DNA from: Bradyrhizobium valentinum
GTDB taxonomy: Bacteria; Pseudomonadota; Alphaproteobacteria; Rhizobiales; Xanthobacteraceae
Direction of reading: 5' to 3'
DNA length: 64,000 nucleotides
Assembly (NCBI RefSeq): GCF_001440405.1
Contig: NZ_LLXX01000050.1
Coordinates: 50,133-114,132 of the forward strand
The notes beneath the pieces are model-generated. The model saw only the letters and a list, made by a program, of their open reading frames with translations, was not told where the DNA came from and made no database searches. The translations under genes were made by a program, and so were the position numbers. Position 1 is the first letter of the stretch; each line of letters opens with the position of its first letter. Positions 55,024 to 62,943 of this stretch are shown here, piece after piece.

Positions 55024-57027
55024 TTATTCCGCGGCGGTTGCCAAGGGATCTTTAGACAAGGGATCTTTGGATTTGGGCAGGTCCTTGGGCTGATCGTTGA
55101 GCAGATCATCGACCGGCGGCGGGGCGCGGTTCGGCGCCTCGTTGCCGTCGTCGATCTGCGCGAGCTTCTCCCGCGCCGCCTCGGCTTCGCGCTGCCTGTT
55201 CCACATACTGGCATAAAGCCCGCCGCACGCCAAAAGCCCAGCGTGGGTGCCGCGCTCGGCGATGCGCCCTTGATCCAGCACGATAATTTCATCGGCGCCG
55301 ACGATGGTTGAGAGCCGATGGGCGATCACCAGCGACGTGCGGCCACGCGAGACGCGCTCCAGCGCTTCCTGGATTTCATGCTCGGTGTGGCTGTCGAGCG
55401 CCGAGGTCGCTTCATCCAGCACCAGGATCGGCGGCGCCTTCAGCACGGTGCGCGCGATCGCCACGCGCTGCTTTTCGCCGCCCGACAATTTCAGGCCGCG
55501 TTCGCCGACCTGGGTTTCGTATCCCTTCGGCGAATTGCGGATAAAGCTGTCGATCTGCGCTAGTTGCGCCGCCTCTTCCACCTCGGCATCGCCGGCGTCC
55601 CAGCGGCCGTAGCGGATGTTGTAGCGAATAGTGTCGTTGAACAGCACGGTATCCTGCGGCACCATGCCGATCGACGCGCGCAGGCTCGCCTGCGTGACGT
55701 TCCTGATGTCCTGGCCGTCGATCAGGATTTTTCCGCTGGAGACGTCATAGAGGCGGAATAGCAACCGCGAGATTGTCGACTTGCCGGCGCCGGAGGGACC
55801 GACGATCGCGACCGTCTTGCCGGCGGGCACCTCGAAGCTGAGGCCTTTCAGGATCGGCCGCTCCGGATCATAGGCGAAGCGCACGTCGTCGAAGCGCACA
55901 TTGCCCGGGCTGACGACCAGCGGCGCAGCGCCCGCGATATCCTTGATCTCCGGATTGCGCGACAGCACGCTGAACATCTTTTCGATGTCGATGATCGCCT
56001 GCTTGATCTCGCGGTAGACCATGCCCATGAAGTTCAGCGGCTGGTAGAGCTGGATCATCATGGCGTTGACCATGACGAAATCGCCGACCGTATTGGTGCC
56101 GTTGCGCACGCCGAGCGCGCACATCAGCATGGTCGCGGTGAGGCCGAAGGTAAAGATCACCGCCTGCCCGGTGTTGAGCACCGCCAGCGACGTATAGGTT
56201 TTCACGCTGTTGCGCTCATAGCGCTCCATCGAATGATCGTAGCGCTCGGCCTCGCGCCTTTCCGCGCTGAAATATTTCACCGTCTCGTAATTGAGTAGCG
56301 AATCGATCGCCTTGGTGTTCGCCTCGGTGTCCGAATCGTTCATCTTGCGACGGATCTCGATCCGCCATTCGGTCGCGAGGTAGGTGTAGTACATGTAGAT
56401 CACGACGGTAACAGCGGTGACCAGCACGTAGCGCCAGTCGAATTGCCACAGCAGCACGGCCATCAAAAGCGAGACCTCGACGATGGTCGGGATCAACTGC
56501 AGGATCACCATCCGCACGATCACCTCGATGCCGGTGCGGCCGCGCTCCAGCACGCGCGTCAAGCCGCCGGTCTTGCGCTCCAGATGAAAGCGCAGCGACA
56601 ATTCGTGCATGTGAACGAAGGTGATGTAGGCGAGCTTGCGCACCGCATGCATCGCGACGCGGGCGAAGATGCCGTCACGCCATTGCGTCAGCACCGCCAT
56701 CAATACGCGCACCGCGCCGTAGCTTGCGGTCATCAGCAAGGGCGATGCGATCAGCCACAGCATCCAGTTCGACGCTTCGACCGGCGCGGAGCCCGTGCCG
56801 TTCAGCGCGTCGATCGCCCATTTGAAGGTGAACGGCACCGTCAGCGTTGCGAGCTTCGCGGCCAAGAGCAGCACCATCGACCAGACCACGCGCATCTTCA
56901 GGTCCGCGCGGTCGCCCGGCCAGATATAGGGCCACAGATGCACCAGCGTCCCGATCAGGGTCGCTTTTTCGGGAGCGTTGTCGGCCGCAGCCTGGGCGGG
57001 ATCGGAGCGCGAATCAGGGTCAGCCAT
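55024..57027 (-). CDS. ATM1-type ABC exporter
   Basis: A 667-residue half-transporter with an N-terminal six-span membrane domain and a C-terminal ATPase: Walker A VGPSGAGKSTIS, signature LSGGEKQRVAIART, Walker B ILVLDEATSALD, H-loop VIAHRLSTI. The loop GLTRVLERGRTGIE and the EANTKAIDSLLNYETVKYFSAE block identify the ATM1/HMT1 branch, which exports glutathione-linked sulfur compounds or metals. The C-terminus ends in a Lys-Asp-Pro-rich tail with the repeat SKDPLSKDPL. ATG at 57027 is preferred over a GTG at 57057. Confidence 0.88.
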   Translation of the reverse strand: MADPDSRSDPAQAAADNAPEKATLIGTLVHLWPYIWPGDRADLKMRVVWSMVLLLAAKLATLTVPFTFKWAIDALNGTGSAPVEASNWMLWLIASPLLMTASYGAVRVLMAVLTQWRDGIFARVAMHAVRKLAYITFVHMHELSLRFHLERKTGGLTRVLERGRTGIEVIVRMVILQLIPTIVEVSLLMAVLLWQFDWRYVLVTAVTVVIYMYYTYLATEWRIEIRRKMNDSDTEANTKAIDSLLNYETVKYFSAERREAERYDHSMERYERNSVKTYTSLAVLNTGQAVIFTFGLTATMLMCALGVRNGTNTVGDFVMVNAMMIQLYQPLNFMGMVYREIKQAIIDIEKMFSVLSRNPEIKDIAGAAPLVVSPGNVRFDDVRFAYDPERPILKGLSFEVPAGKTVAIVGPSGAGKSTISRLLFRLYDVSSGKILIDGQDIRNVTQASLRASIGMVPQDTVLFNDTIRYNIRYGRWDAGDAEVEEAAQLAQIDSFIRNSPKGYETQVGERGLKLSGGEKQRVAIARTVLKAPPILVLDEATSALDSHTEHEIQEALERVSRGRTSLVIAHRLSTIVGADEIIVLDQGRIAERGTHAGLLACGGLYASMWNRQREAEAAREKLAQIDDGNEAPNRAPPPVDDLLNDQPKDLPKSKDPLSKDPLATAAE

Positions 57028-57239
57028 CGCGCTCGCGCCCAACGCAAAATGGCGCACCGGCCGCCGTCAGATGGTTTCTGATGATCTGCATAGGCCCGTC
57101 ATATAGAGCGTTTAACTCTCCCGTACAGCCTTGAAAGATAAATCTTTCCCCCGTTTGGTTTGATTTCGGGCCTATTTCTGCTGCAGGGTCGAAACGAGCC
57201 AGACTTGAGCTTTACTGGGTGCAGTGCCACATGATCTGC

Positions 57240-57860
57240 ATGGATCAAATCAAAACCGAACAAATCAAAACCGTTTGTGTCTATTGCGGCTCCGGCGCCG
57301 GCTCCAGCCCCCGCTTTGTCGAAGCTGCCCAAGCCCTGGGAAAGGCTTTTGCCGAGAACAATATCCGGCTCGTCTATGGCGGCGGATCGGTCGGGCTGAT
57401 GGGCGCGGTCGCCAAGTCGACGCTGGATCACGGCGGCCTGGTCACCGGCATCATCCCGGATTTTCTGAGATCACGCGAGCATGCGCTGTCACGCGTTCAA
57501 GAAATGATCGTCACGCCCGACATGCACGAGCGCAAACGGCTGATGTTCGAACGCTCTGACGCCTTCGTGGCGCTGCCCGGCGGCATCGGCACGCTGGAGG
57601 AGCTGGTCGAGCAGATGACCTGGCAGCAGCTCGGCCGCCACTCCAAGCCAGTTCTGCTCGCCAATGTCGACGGCTTCTGGGAACCGCTGATCGCGCTTCT
57701 GGCGCACATGCGCGAAACCGAATTCATCCGCCCGTCGCTGGACATCGACTTCCTCAAGGCTGAACGGGTCGAGGACATCGTGCCGCGTCTGCGCGCCGCC
57801 GCCGCTCGCGCTCCGGCAGGCACCAGGGAAATGGCGCCGGAATTGGCGCGGAAGCTGTAA
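57240..57860 (+). CDS. LOG-family nucleoside 5'-monophosphate phosphoribohydrolase-like protein
   Basis: A 206-residue Rossmann-fold protein with the LOG motifs PGGIGTLEE and the Arg-containing MHERKRLMFERSDAF. LOG proteins cleave cytokinin or other nucleoside monophosphates to base and ribose phosphate. The N-terminus repeats QIKTEQIKT before VCVYCGSG; ATG at 57240 or 57231 may be used, with no strong ribosome site. It is divergent from the ABC exporter. Confidence 0.88.
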   Translation: MDQIKTEQIKTVCVYCGSGAGSSPRFVEAAQALGKAFAENNIRLVYGGGSVGLMGAVAKSTLDHGGLVTGIIPDFLRSREHALSRVQEMIVTPDMHERKRLMFERSDAFVALPGGIGTLEELVEQMTWQQLGRHSKPVLLANVDGFWEPLIALLAHMRETEFIRPSLDIDFLKAERVEDIVPRLRAAAARAPAGTREMAPELARKL

Positions 57861-57872
57861 GTCCGCCCTATA

Positions 57873-58250
57873 CTACGTCGCGGGAAACGTCACCGCCTCG
57901 ATGCGATTGCCATCGGGATCGACGACGAAGGCGGCGTAATACTTCACGCGATCATGCGGCCGAATTCCTGGCGCGCCGTCGGAGCGGCCGCCCGACTTCA
58001 GCGCCGCGGCGTAAAACGCATCGACATCGCCCGTTGTCTTGGCACGAAGGCAGATGTGCATGCCGCTCTCGGGCGGCACGGGCGCCATGCCGGCGCGCAG
58101 GTTGATCCAGAACTCGGGATAGGTTTTGCCGAAGCCGATGGTGGCGGGGCGGGAGACGAGGCGTAACAGGCCGAGGGCTGCGAGCGTGGCTTCATAGAAA
58201 CGCGCGGAGCGTTCGAGGTCGGCGACGCCGACGGAGATATGGTCGATCAT
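57873..58250 (-). CDS. VOC-family (glyoxalase-fold) protein
   Basis: A 125-residue single VOC domain: MIDHISVGVADLERSARFYEATLAALG at the start, DAFYAAALKSGGRSDG, and the terminal FVVDPDGNRIEAVTF with the metal-ligand Glu. It is a dioxygenase-, glyoxalase- or resistance-protein-like fold; the substrate is unknown. It converges on the LOG gene with a 12-base gap. Confidence 0.85.
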   Translation of the reverse strand: MIDHISVGVADLERSARFYEATLAALGLLRLVSRPATIGFGKTYPEFWINLRAGMAPVPPESGMHICLRAKTTGDVDAFYAAALKSGGRSDGAPGIRPHDRVKYYAAFVVDPDGNRIEAVTFPAT

Positions 58251-58267
58251 TTTCGTCTACCCCAGCC

Positions 58268-58347
58268 GTCATTCCGGGGCGCATCGAAGATGCGAACCCG
58301 GAATCTCGAGATTCCGGGCTCGATGCTTCGCATCGCCCCGGAATGAC
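58268..58347. repeat. Palindromic intergenic repeat, copy 2
   Basis: Begins GTCATTCCGGGG and ends CCCCGGAATGAC, with ACCCGGAATCTCGAGATTCCGGG in the middle and GATGCTTCGCATCGCC near the end. It shares these blocks with the copy at 25637-25737, but lacks that copy's internal insertion. It lies between cimA and the VOC gene, downstream of the former, and its hairpin may act as a terminator. Confidence 0.8.
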
Positions 58348-58360
58348 AGCATCAATCACC

Positions 58361-59959
58361 TCACACCGGCGCGCCTGATTTCACCAGCTTGTAGACCACC
58401 GAATCCATCAGCGCCTGGAACGAGGCGTCAATGATATTCGGCGACACGCCGACCGTGATCCAGCTATCGCCGTTTTCGTCCTCGCTCTCGATCAAGACCC
58501 GCGTCACCGCCTCGGTGCCGCCATTGAGGATACGCACGCGGTAATCGATCAGCTTCAGGCCCTCGATGTATCTCTGGTACTTGCCGAGGTCCTTGCGCAG
58601 CGCGACGTCGAGCGCATTCACGGGGCCGTTGCCTTCCGCCGCCGAGATCAGCCGCTCGCCGGCGACATCGACCTTGACCACCGCCAGCGCCACCGTGACG
58701 CGCTGGCCGTTGGCGTTGTAGCGCTGCTCGACATTGACGTCGAACTGCTCGACCTTGAAATATTCCGGCACCCGGCCAAGCGTGCGCCGCGCCAGCAGGT
58801 CGAACGAGGCGTTGGCGGATTCATAGGCATAGCCCGCCGCTTCACGCTCCTTCAACTCCTCGACCAGACGCGCCAGCTTCGGATCGCTCTTCTCATAGGT
58901 GATACCGGCGCGATCGAGTTCGGCCATCACGTTGGAGCGGCCGGCCTGATCGGACACCAGCACCTTGCGATGGTTGCCGACGGATTCCGGCAAGACGTGT
59001 TCGTAGCTATGCGGGTCCTTCATCATAGCCGAGGCATGAATACCTGCTTTGGTGACGAAGGCGCTTTCGCCGACATAGGCCGCATGCCGATTGGGCGCGC
59101 GGTTGAGCATGTCGTCGAGCGTGCGCGACACCTTCGTCAGCGTCGCCATCTTCTCCGCGGTGACGCCGATCTCGAACGCGTCGGAAAATTCGTTCTTCAG
59201 GCGAAGCGTCGGGATCAGCGAACAGAGATTGGCGTTGCCGCAGCGTTCGCCGAGCCCGTTCAGGGTGCCCTGGATCTGCCGCGCGCCGGCGCGCACGGCA
59301 GCCAGCGAATTTGCAACCGCCTGCTCGGTGTCGTTATGGGCGTGGATGCCGACATGGCTGCCCGGCACATGTTTGATGACGGTACCTACGATGGTCTCGA
59401 TCTCGTGCGGCATGGTGCCGCCATTGGTGTCGCACAGCACCACCCAGCGCGCCCCGGACTCATAGGCCGCCTTGGCACAGGCCAGCGCGAAATCGGCATT
59501 TTCCTTGTAGCCGTCGAAGAAGTGTTCGCAATCGACCATCACCTCGCGGCCGGCAGCCTTCGCCGCGCTGACGCTGTCGCGGATCGAGGCAAGGTTCTCC
59601 TCGTTGGTGGTCTCGAGCGCGACCCGAACCTGATAGGCGGAGGATTTGGCGACGAAGCAGATCGCGTCGGCCTTGGCCTCGATCAGCGCCGCGAGCCCTG
59701 GATCGTTCGAGGCCGAACGGCCCGGACGGCGCGTCATGCCGAACGCCGTGAATTTGGCGTTCTCGAACTTTGGCCTTTCCGAAAAGAATTCGGTGTCGGC
59801 CGGATTGGCGCCGGGATAGCCGCCCTCGACATAATCGATGCCGAGATCATCCAGCATCTGCGCGATGATCTGCTTGTCGTGCAGCGTGAAATCGACGCCG
59901 TTGGTCTGCGCGCCGTCGCGCAGGGTGGTGTCGAAGAGATAAAGGCGTTCGCGGCTCAT
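58361..59959 (-). CDS. cimA: Citramalate synthase
   Basis: A 532-residue enzyme of the isopropylmalate/homocitrate synthase family that condenses pyruvate with acetyl-CoA to citramalate, a route to 2-oxobutyrate and isoleucine. The opening YLFDTTLRDGAQTNGVDF has the metal-binding RDGAQ, the HAHNDTEQAVANSLAAV block the His-x-His metal ligands, and the C-terminal part (YNANGQRVTVALAVVKV) is the regulatory domain typical of the CimA/LeuA2 type. The ATG at 59959 follows GGGAG and overlaps the stop of the GNAT gene (ATGA), showing translational coupling. Confidence 0.92.
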   Translation of the reverse strand: MSRERLYLFDTTLRDGAQTNGVDFTLHDKQIIAQMLDDLGIDYVEGGYPGANPADTEFFSERPKFENAKFTAFGMTRRPGRSASNDPGLAALIEAKADAICFVAKSSAYQVRVALETTNEENLASIRDSVSAAKAAGREVMVDCEHFFDGYKENADFALACAKAAYESGARWVVLCDTNGGTMPHEIETIVGTVIKHVPGSHVGIHAHNDTEQAVANSLAAVRAGARQIQGTLNGLGERCGNANLCSLIPTLRLKNEFSDAFEIGVTAEKMATLTKVSRTLDDMLNRAPNRHAAYVGESAFVTKAGIHASAMMKDPHSYEHVLPESVGNHRKVLVSDQAGRSNVMAELDRAGITYEKSDPKLARLVEELKEREAAGYAYESANASFDLLARRTLGRVPEYFKVEQFDVNVEQRYNANGQRVTVALAVVKVDVAGERLISAAEGNGPVNALDVALRKDLGKYQRYIEGLKLIDYRVRILNGGTEAVTRVLIESEDENGDSWITVGVSPNIIDASFQALMDSVVYKLVKSGAPV

Positions 59960-60465
59960 GTCGGAACTCCCGGCCCGGCCCCTGCCAGCGCCTTTTGCAT
60001 CGTGGTGTTGGCGAGCCATTCGCCGTTGAGCGAGACGGTGTTGCGCTGTTTGGCGGCATAGCCGCGTTTCTTGAAGAAAGGCTCCGCGGTATCGCTGGCG
60101 TCGACCGTTAGATGCTTGGCGCCACGTGCGCCGGCCAGTTTTTCCAGCGCGTCGACCAGCATCGACGCAACGCCCTGCCCGGCCACGCTCGGATGTACAT
60201 AGAGCATATCGATGTGGTCGGCGCCCTTCAGCGAGGCGAATCCAACAGGCGCGTTCTGGATGGTCGCGATCAGCGTCAGTTGTCCCGCCAGCTTCTTGCC
60301 GAACGCTTCTTCGTCCTCGGCAGCCTGAGCCCAGGCTTCCTGCTGAGCCTCGCTGTAATCGTCGCCGGTCAGCCCCTCGATGGCGGCAACGAAGATCGCC
60401 GCCAGCATCGGAACATCCGCCGGCAAAAACGGTCGCAAGCCAGGTTTGGGCAACGCCTGTCCCAT
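59956..60465 (-). CDS. GNAT-family N-acetyltransferase in the cysS-cimA operon
   Basis: A 169-residue acetyltransferase. The acetyl-CoA loop is MLYVHPSVAGQGVASMLVDALEK and the C-terminal block is DTAEPFFKKRGYAAKQRNTVSLNGEWLANTTM, close to YafP-like acetyltransferases. It lies four bases after the 37-residue membrane protein stop and overlaps cimA by four bases. The substrate is unknown. Confidence 0.85.
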   Translation of the reverse strand: MGQALPKPGLRPFLPADVPMLAAIFVAAIEGLTGDDYSEAQQEAWAQAAEDEEAFGKKLAGQLTLIATIQNAPVGFASLKGADHIDMLYVHPSVAGQGVASMLVDALEKLAGARGAKHLTVDASDTAEPFFKKRGYAAKQRNTVSLNGEWLANTTMQKALAGAGPGVPT

Positions 60466-60469
60466 CGCG

Positions 60470-60583
60470 TCAAAACACTCCGAACAGTCTCAAAGCCAGC
60501 ACGATCGCGGCAACGATCAGCGCCCATTTGATGAAGATGTAATAACGCCAGTGTTTCGGGAAGGGCGTATCGGGTTTTTCCAT
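60470..60583 (-). CDS. 37-residue membrane protein overlapping cysS
   Basis: The ATG at 60583 overlaps the cysS stop by one base (TGATG) and has GGGAGG at seven bases, all inside the end of cysS. The protein is basic and aromatic at the start (PKHWRYYIFIKW) and then a single membrane span (ALIVAAIVLALRLF). Overlap on both sides with real genes and the ribosome site make it a genuine gene despite its size. Function unknown. Confidence 0.75.
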   Translation of the reverse strand: MEKPDTPFPKHWRYYIFIKWALIVAAIVLALRLFGVF

Positions 60584-61998
60584 CACGCGACCTCCCATGT
60601 CGTTACAGGTTTTCCGTCGGCATCCTTGCCGTCCTTGATGGCAACGCCCATCGCGGCGAGTTCGTCCCGGATGCGGTCGGATTCCTTGAAGTCCTTGCGG
60701 GCGCGCGCGGCCGCGCGTTCCGCGATCAGGCGATCGACCTGCTCCGGATCGATGCCGCTGGCCTGCTGCTTGCGCCCCTTCCACTCGGCAGCACTCATTG
60801 AGAGGAAGCCGAGCAGCCGGAGCGACGCCGCAAACTCGCCGCGTTCTCGCGTGCCACCGGACGCCGCCGCATTGCGCAGGCCGTGCAGGACAGCCATGGC
60901 CAGCGCCGTGTTGAGGTCGTCATAGAGCGCCTCAACCAAGGCGGGCGACGGCTCGCTGGCCACGGCGTCGGCGGCGACCGCGTACCAATCGTCGAGCGTC
61001 TTCGCGCTCTCTTCCGCACCCTTCAGGGTCCAGTCGAGCGGTGAGCGATAATGCGTCTTCAGCATATTGAGACGCAGCACCTCACCCGGCCAATCGGCAA
61101 GCATGTCCCGGATCGTGAAGAAGTTGCCGAGCGACTTCGACATCTTCTCGCTCTCGATCTGCAGGAAGCCGTTGTGCATCCAGACATTCGCCATGCGGTC
61201 GGAATGGAAGGCGCAGCAGGTCTGCGCGAGTTCGTTCTCATGGTGCGGGAACACCAGGTCGATGCCGCCGCCATGAATGTCGAACTTCTCGCCGAGATGC
61301 TTCCAGGCCATCGCCGAGCATTCGATATGCCAGCCGGGGCGGCCTTGCGCCTTGATGCCCGATGGTGACGGCCATGACGGTTCGCCCGGCTTCGACGGCT
61401 TCCACAGCACGAAATCGGTATTGTCGCGCTTGTAGGGGGCGACGTCGACGCGGGCGCCCGCGATCATCTCGTCGAGCGAGCGTTTCGACAACGCGCCATA
61501 GCGCGGCATCACGGAATTGGCTTCGTTCATCGCCTGCGGCGAGAACAGCACGTGGTCTTCGGCGACATAGGCAAAACCGCCGGCAACGAGCTTCTCGATG
61601 ATCGCGCGCATTTCCGGGATGTGCTCGGTCGCGCGCGGCTGCACCGTCGGGGCCAAGCAGCCGAGCGCGGTGACGTCGTCCTGGTATTGGCGATAGGTCT
61701 CTTCGGTGACCTTGCGGATCGCCTCGTTCAGCGGCACGCCGGGATAATCGCGTGCGGCGCGGACGTTGATCTTGTCGTCGACGTCGGTGACGTTGCGGAC
61801 ATAGGTGACATGATCAGCGCCATAGCGATGGCGCAGCACGCGAAACAGCACGTCGAACACGATCGCCGCGCGACCATTGCCGATATGGGCGAAGTCATAG
61901 ACCGTCGGTCCGCACGCATACATGCCGACGTTCTTTGGATCGAGCGGCACAAATGGCCGCTTCTCCTTGGTCAACGTATCGTAGAGGCGCAGTTCCAT
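60583..61998 (-). CDS. cysS: Cysteinyl-tRNA synthetase
   Basis: A 471-residue class I synthetase charging tRNA-Cys. The zinc and cysteine site begins [20 protein letters not shown] (HIGH-type motif HIGN), [13 protein letters not shown] supplies zinc ligands, and KMSKSLGN is the KMSKS loop. It is the first gene of an overlapping minus-strand operon with a small membrane protein, a GNAT protein and cimA. Two long perfect hairpins lie in its leader. Confidence 0.95.
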   Translation of the reverse strand: MELRLYDTLTKEKRPFVPLDPKNVGMYACGPTVYDFAHIGNGRAAIVFDVLFRVLRHRYGADHVTYVRNVTDVDDKINVRAARDYPGVPLNEAIRKVTEETYRQYQDDVTALGCLAPTVQPRATEHIPEMRAIIEKLVAGGFAYVAEDHVLFSPQAMNEANSVMPRYGALSKRSLDEMIAGARVDVAPYKRDNTDFVLWKPSKPGEPSWPSPSGIKAQGRPGWHIECSAMAWKHLGEKFDIHGGGIDLVFPHHENELAQTCCAFHSDRMANVWMHNGFLQIESEKMSKSLGNFFTIRDMLADWPGEVLRLNMLKTHYRSPLDWTLKGAEESAKTLDDWYAVAADAVASEPSPALVEALYDDLNTALAMAVLHGLRNAAASGGTRERGEFAASLRLLGFLSMSAAEWKGRKQQASGIDPEQVDRLIAERAAARARKDFKESDRIRDELAAMGVAIKDGKDADGKPVTTWEVA

Positions 61999-62021
61999 GG
62001 AAACCCATCCCAGAGCCGAGG

Positions 62022-62077
62022 GCGATTTGAAGTTCCTGCAGTGGTAGCAGCGAGATCGATCAGGAACTTCAAATCGC
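62022..62077. repeat. Hairpin 1 in the cysS leader
   Basis: GCGATTTGAAGTTCCTG at 62022-62038 and CAGGAACTTCAAATCGC at 62061-62077 are perfect 17-base inverted arms with a 22-base loop. It ends 24 bases before the cysS start, so it would form in the cysS mRNA leader if transcription begins further upstream. A smaller palindrome ACTAAA-CT-TTTAGT follows at 62085-62098. Confidence 0.8.
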
Positions 62078-62103
62078 AGGCGGCACTAAACTTTTAGTTT
62101 CTT

Positions 62104-62176
62104 GCAGCGCACCGGCTCTCGCAATCGCAACCCCATTCGCCGCAAAAACATGCGAATGTGAGAGCCGGTGCGCTGC
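62104..62176. repeat. Hairpin 2 in the cysS leader, with nested stem
   Basis: GCAGCGCACCGGCTCTC at 62104-62120 and GAGAGCCGGTGCGCTGC at 62160-62176 are perfect 17-base arms. Inside, CATTCGC (62134-62140) and GCGAATG (62152-62158) pair again. The whole forms a long two-stage hairpin. The 468-base intergenic stretch 61999-62466 holds this pair and no gene; its right end has an AT-rich GGTTAATCATTATTAACC near the start of the secreted protein gene. Confidence 0.8.
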
Positions 62177-62466
62177 CGGCCGGGCGTCCAGTGATCTCAG
62201 TTTTTGAGAAAAGACGGCCTCAGCCAGCGAATCGCTAGCTGATAATCTCGCGGCAAATGCTGCAGATGGCGAGGAGACCGTTCATGGTTCCACCATTGCG
62301 GTATCGGGAGGATGTCGTCAAGGCCTTGCTTGTGCCTGATTTGGGGCCGATCAGGCCGCCGAATCCCGCCCCATTCGCTGCCGCCGTTCGGGCTCATGGT
62401 TAATCATTATTAACCCTTTGGGCCTATCTGTGCGGGGCGATCCCTTGCCCCTGCCGGTGTCATTCC

Positions 62467-62775
62467 ATGCGACTTTCCTCCGCGCTCATTACCAGCGTCT
62501 TCCTGCTTGCCGCCTCGGCGGCCTCCGCCGACAGCCGCGTCTTCATCGTCGCCAACCAGGCTGATGGTTACGGCGTCGACGAGTGCCTCGCCAGGGGCGA
62601 CAAGTGTGGCGCCCATGCCGCCCGCTCCTATTGCCAGTCACGGGAATTTGCACAGGCGACCGCCTATCGCCGCGTCGATCCCGACGAAGTCACCGGCGCG
62701 ATTCCAAGCCGCGGCGGCGACCGCTGCTCAGGCCCCGCATGCGGCGAATACGTCGCCATCACCTGCCAGCGCTAG
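62467..62775 (+). CDS. Secreted cysteine-containing hypothetical protein
   Basis: A 102-residue protein with a clear signal peptide (ALITSVFLLAASAASA) and six cysteines in the mature part (DECLARGDKC, SYCQSREF, DRCSGPACGEY, ITCQR), suggesting three disulfides in the periplasm. Small proteins of this kind are widespread in Bradyrhizobium; function unknown. No strong ribosome site is seen. Confidence 0.7.
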   Translation: MRLSSALITSVFLLAASAASADSRVFIVANQADGYGVDECLARGDKCGAHAARSYCQSREFAQATAYRRVDPDEVTGAIPSRGGDRCSGPACGEYVAITCQR

Positions 62776-62943
62776 AGACAATTATTCCGAAGAATCAAGG
62801 GCTGGTTGCCACATCTGCGCCCCGGAAACGACGTGACGCTGCCCCGAGAAGCAGGTATTGGATGCGGCCTTGGCCGCAGAACGCCGCCTTGGCCGCGCCA
62901 TCAGGCTGACAAGCCGCGCGGATCAGCTCTCTCATGGCCGGAT

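Noticed and set aside
61999..62200. T-box or known riboswitch before cysS
   Set aside because: No T-box consensus or specifier loop is visible, and T-boxes are not expected in alphaproteobacteria.
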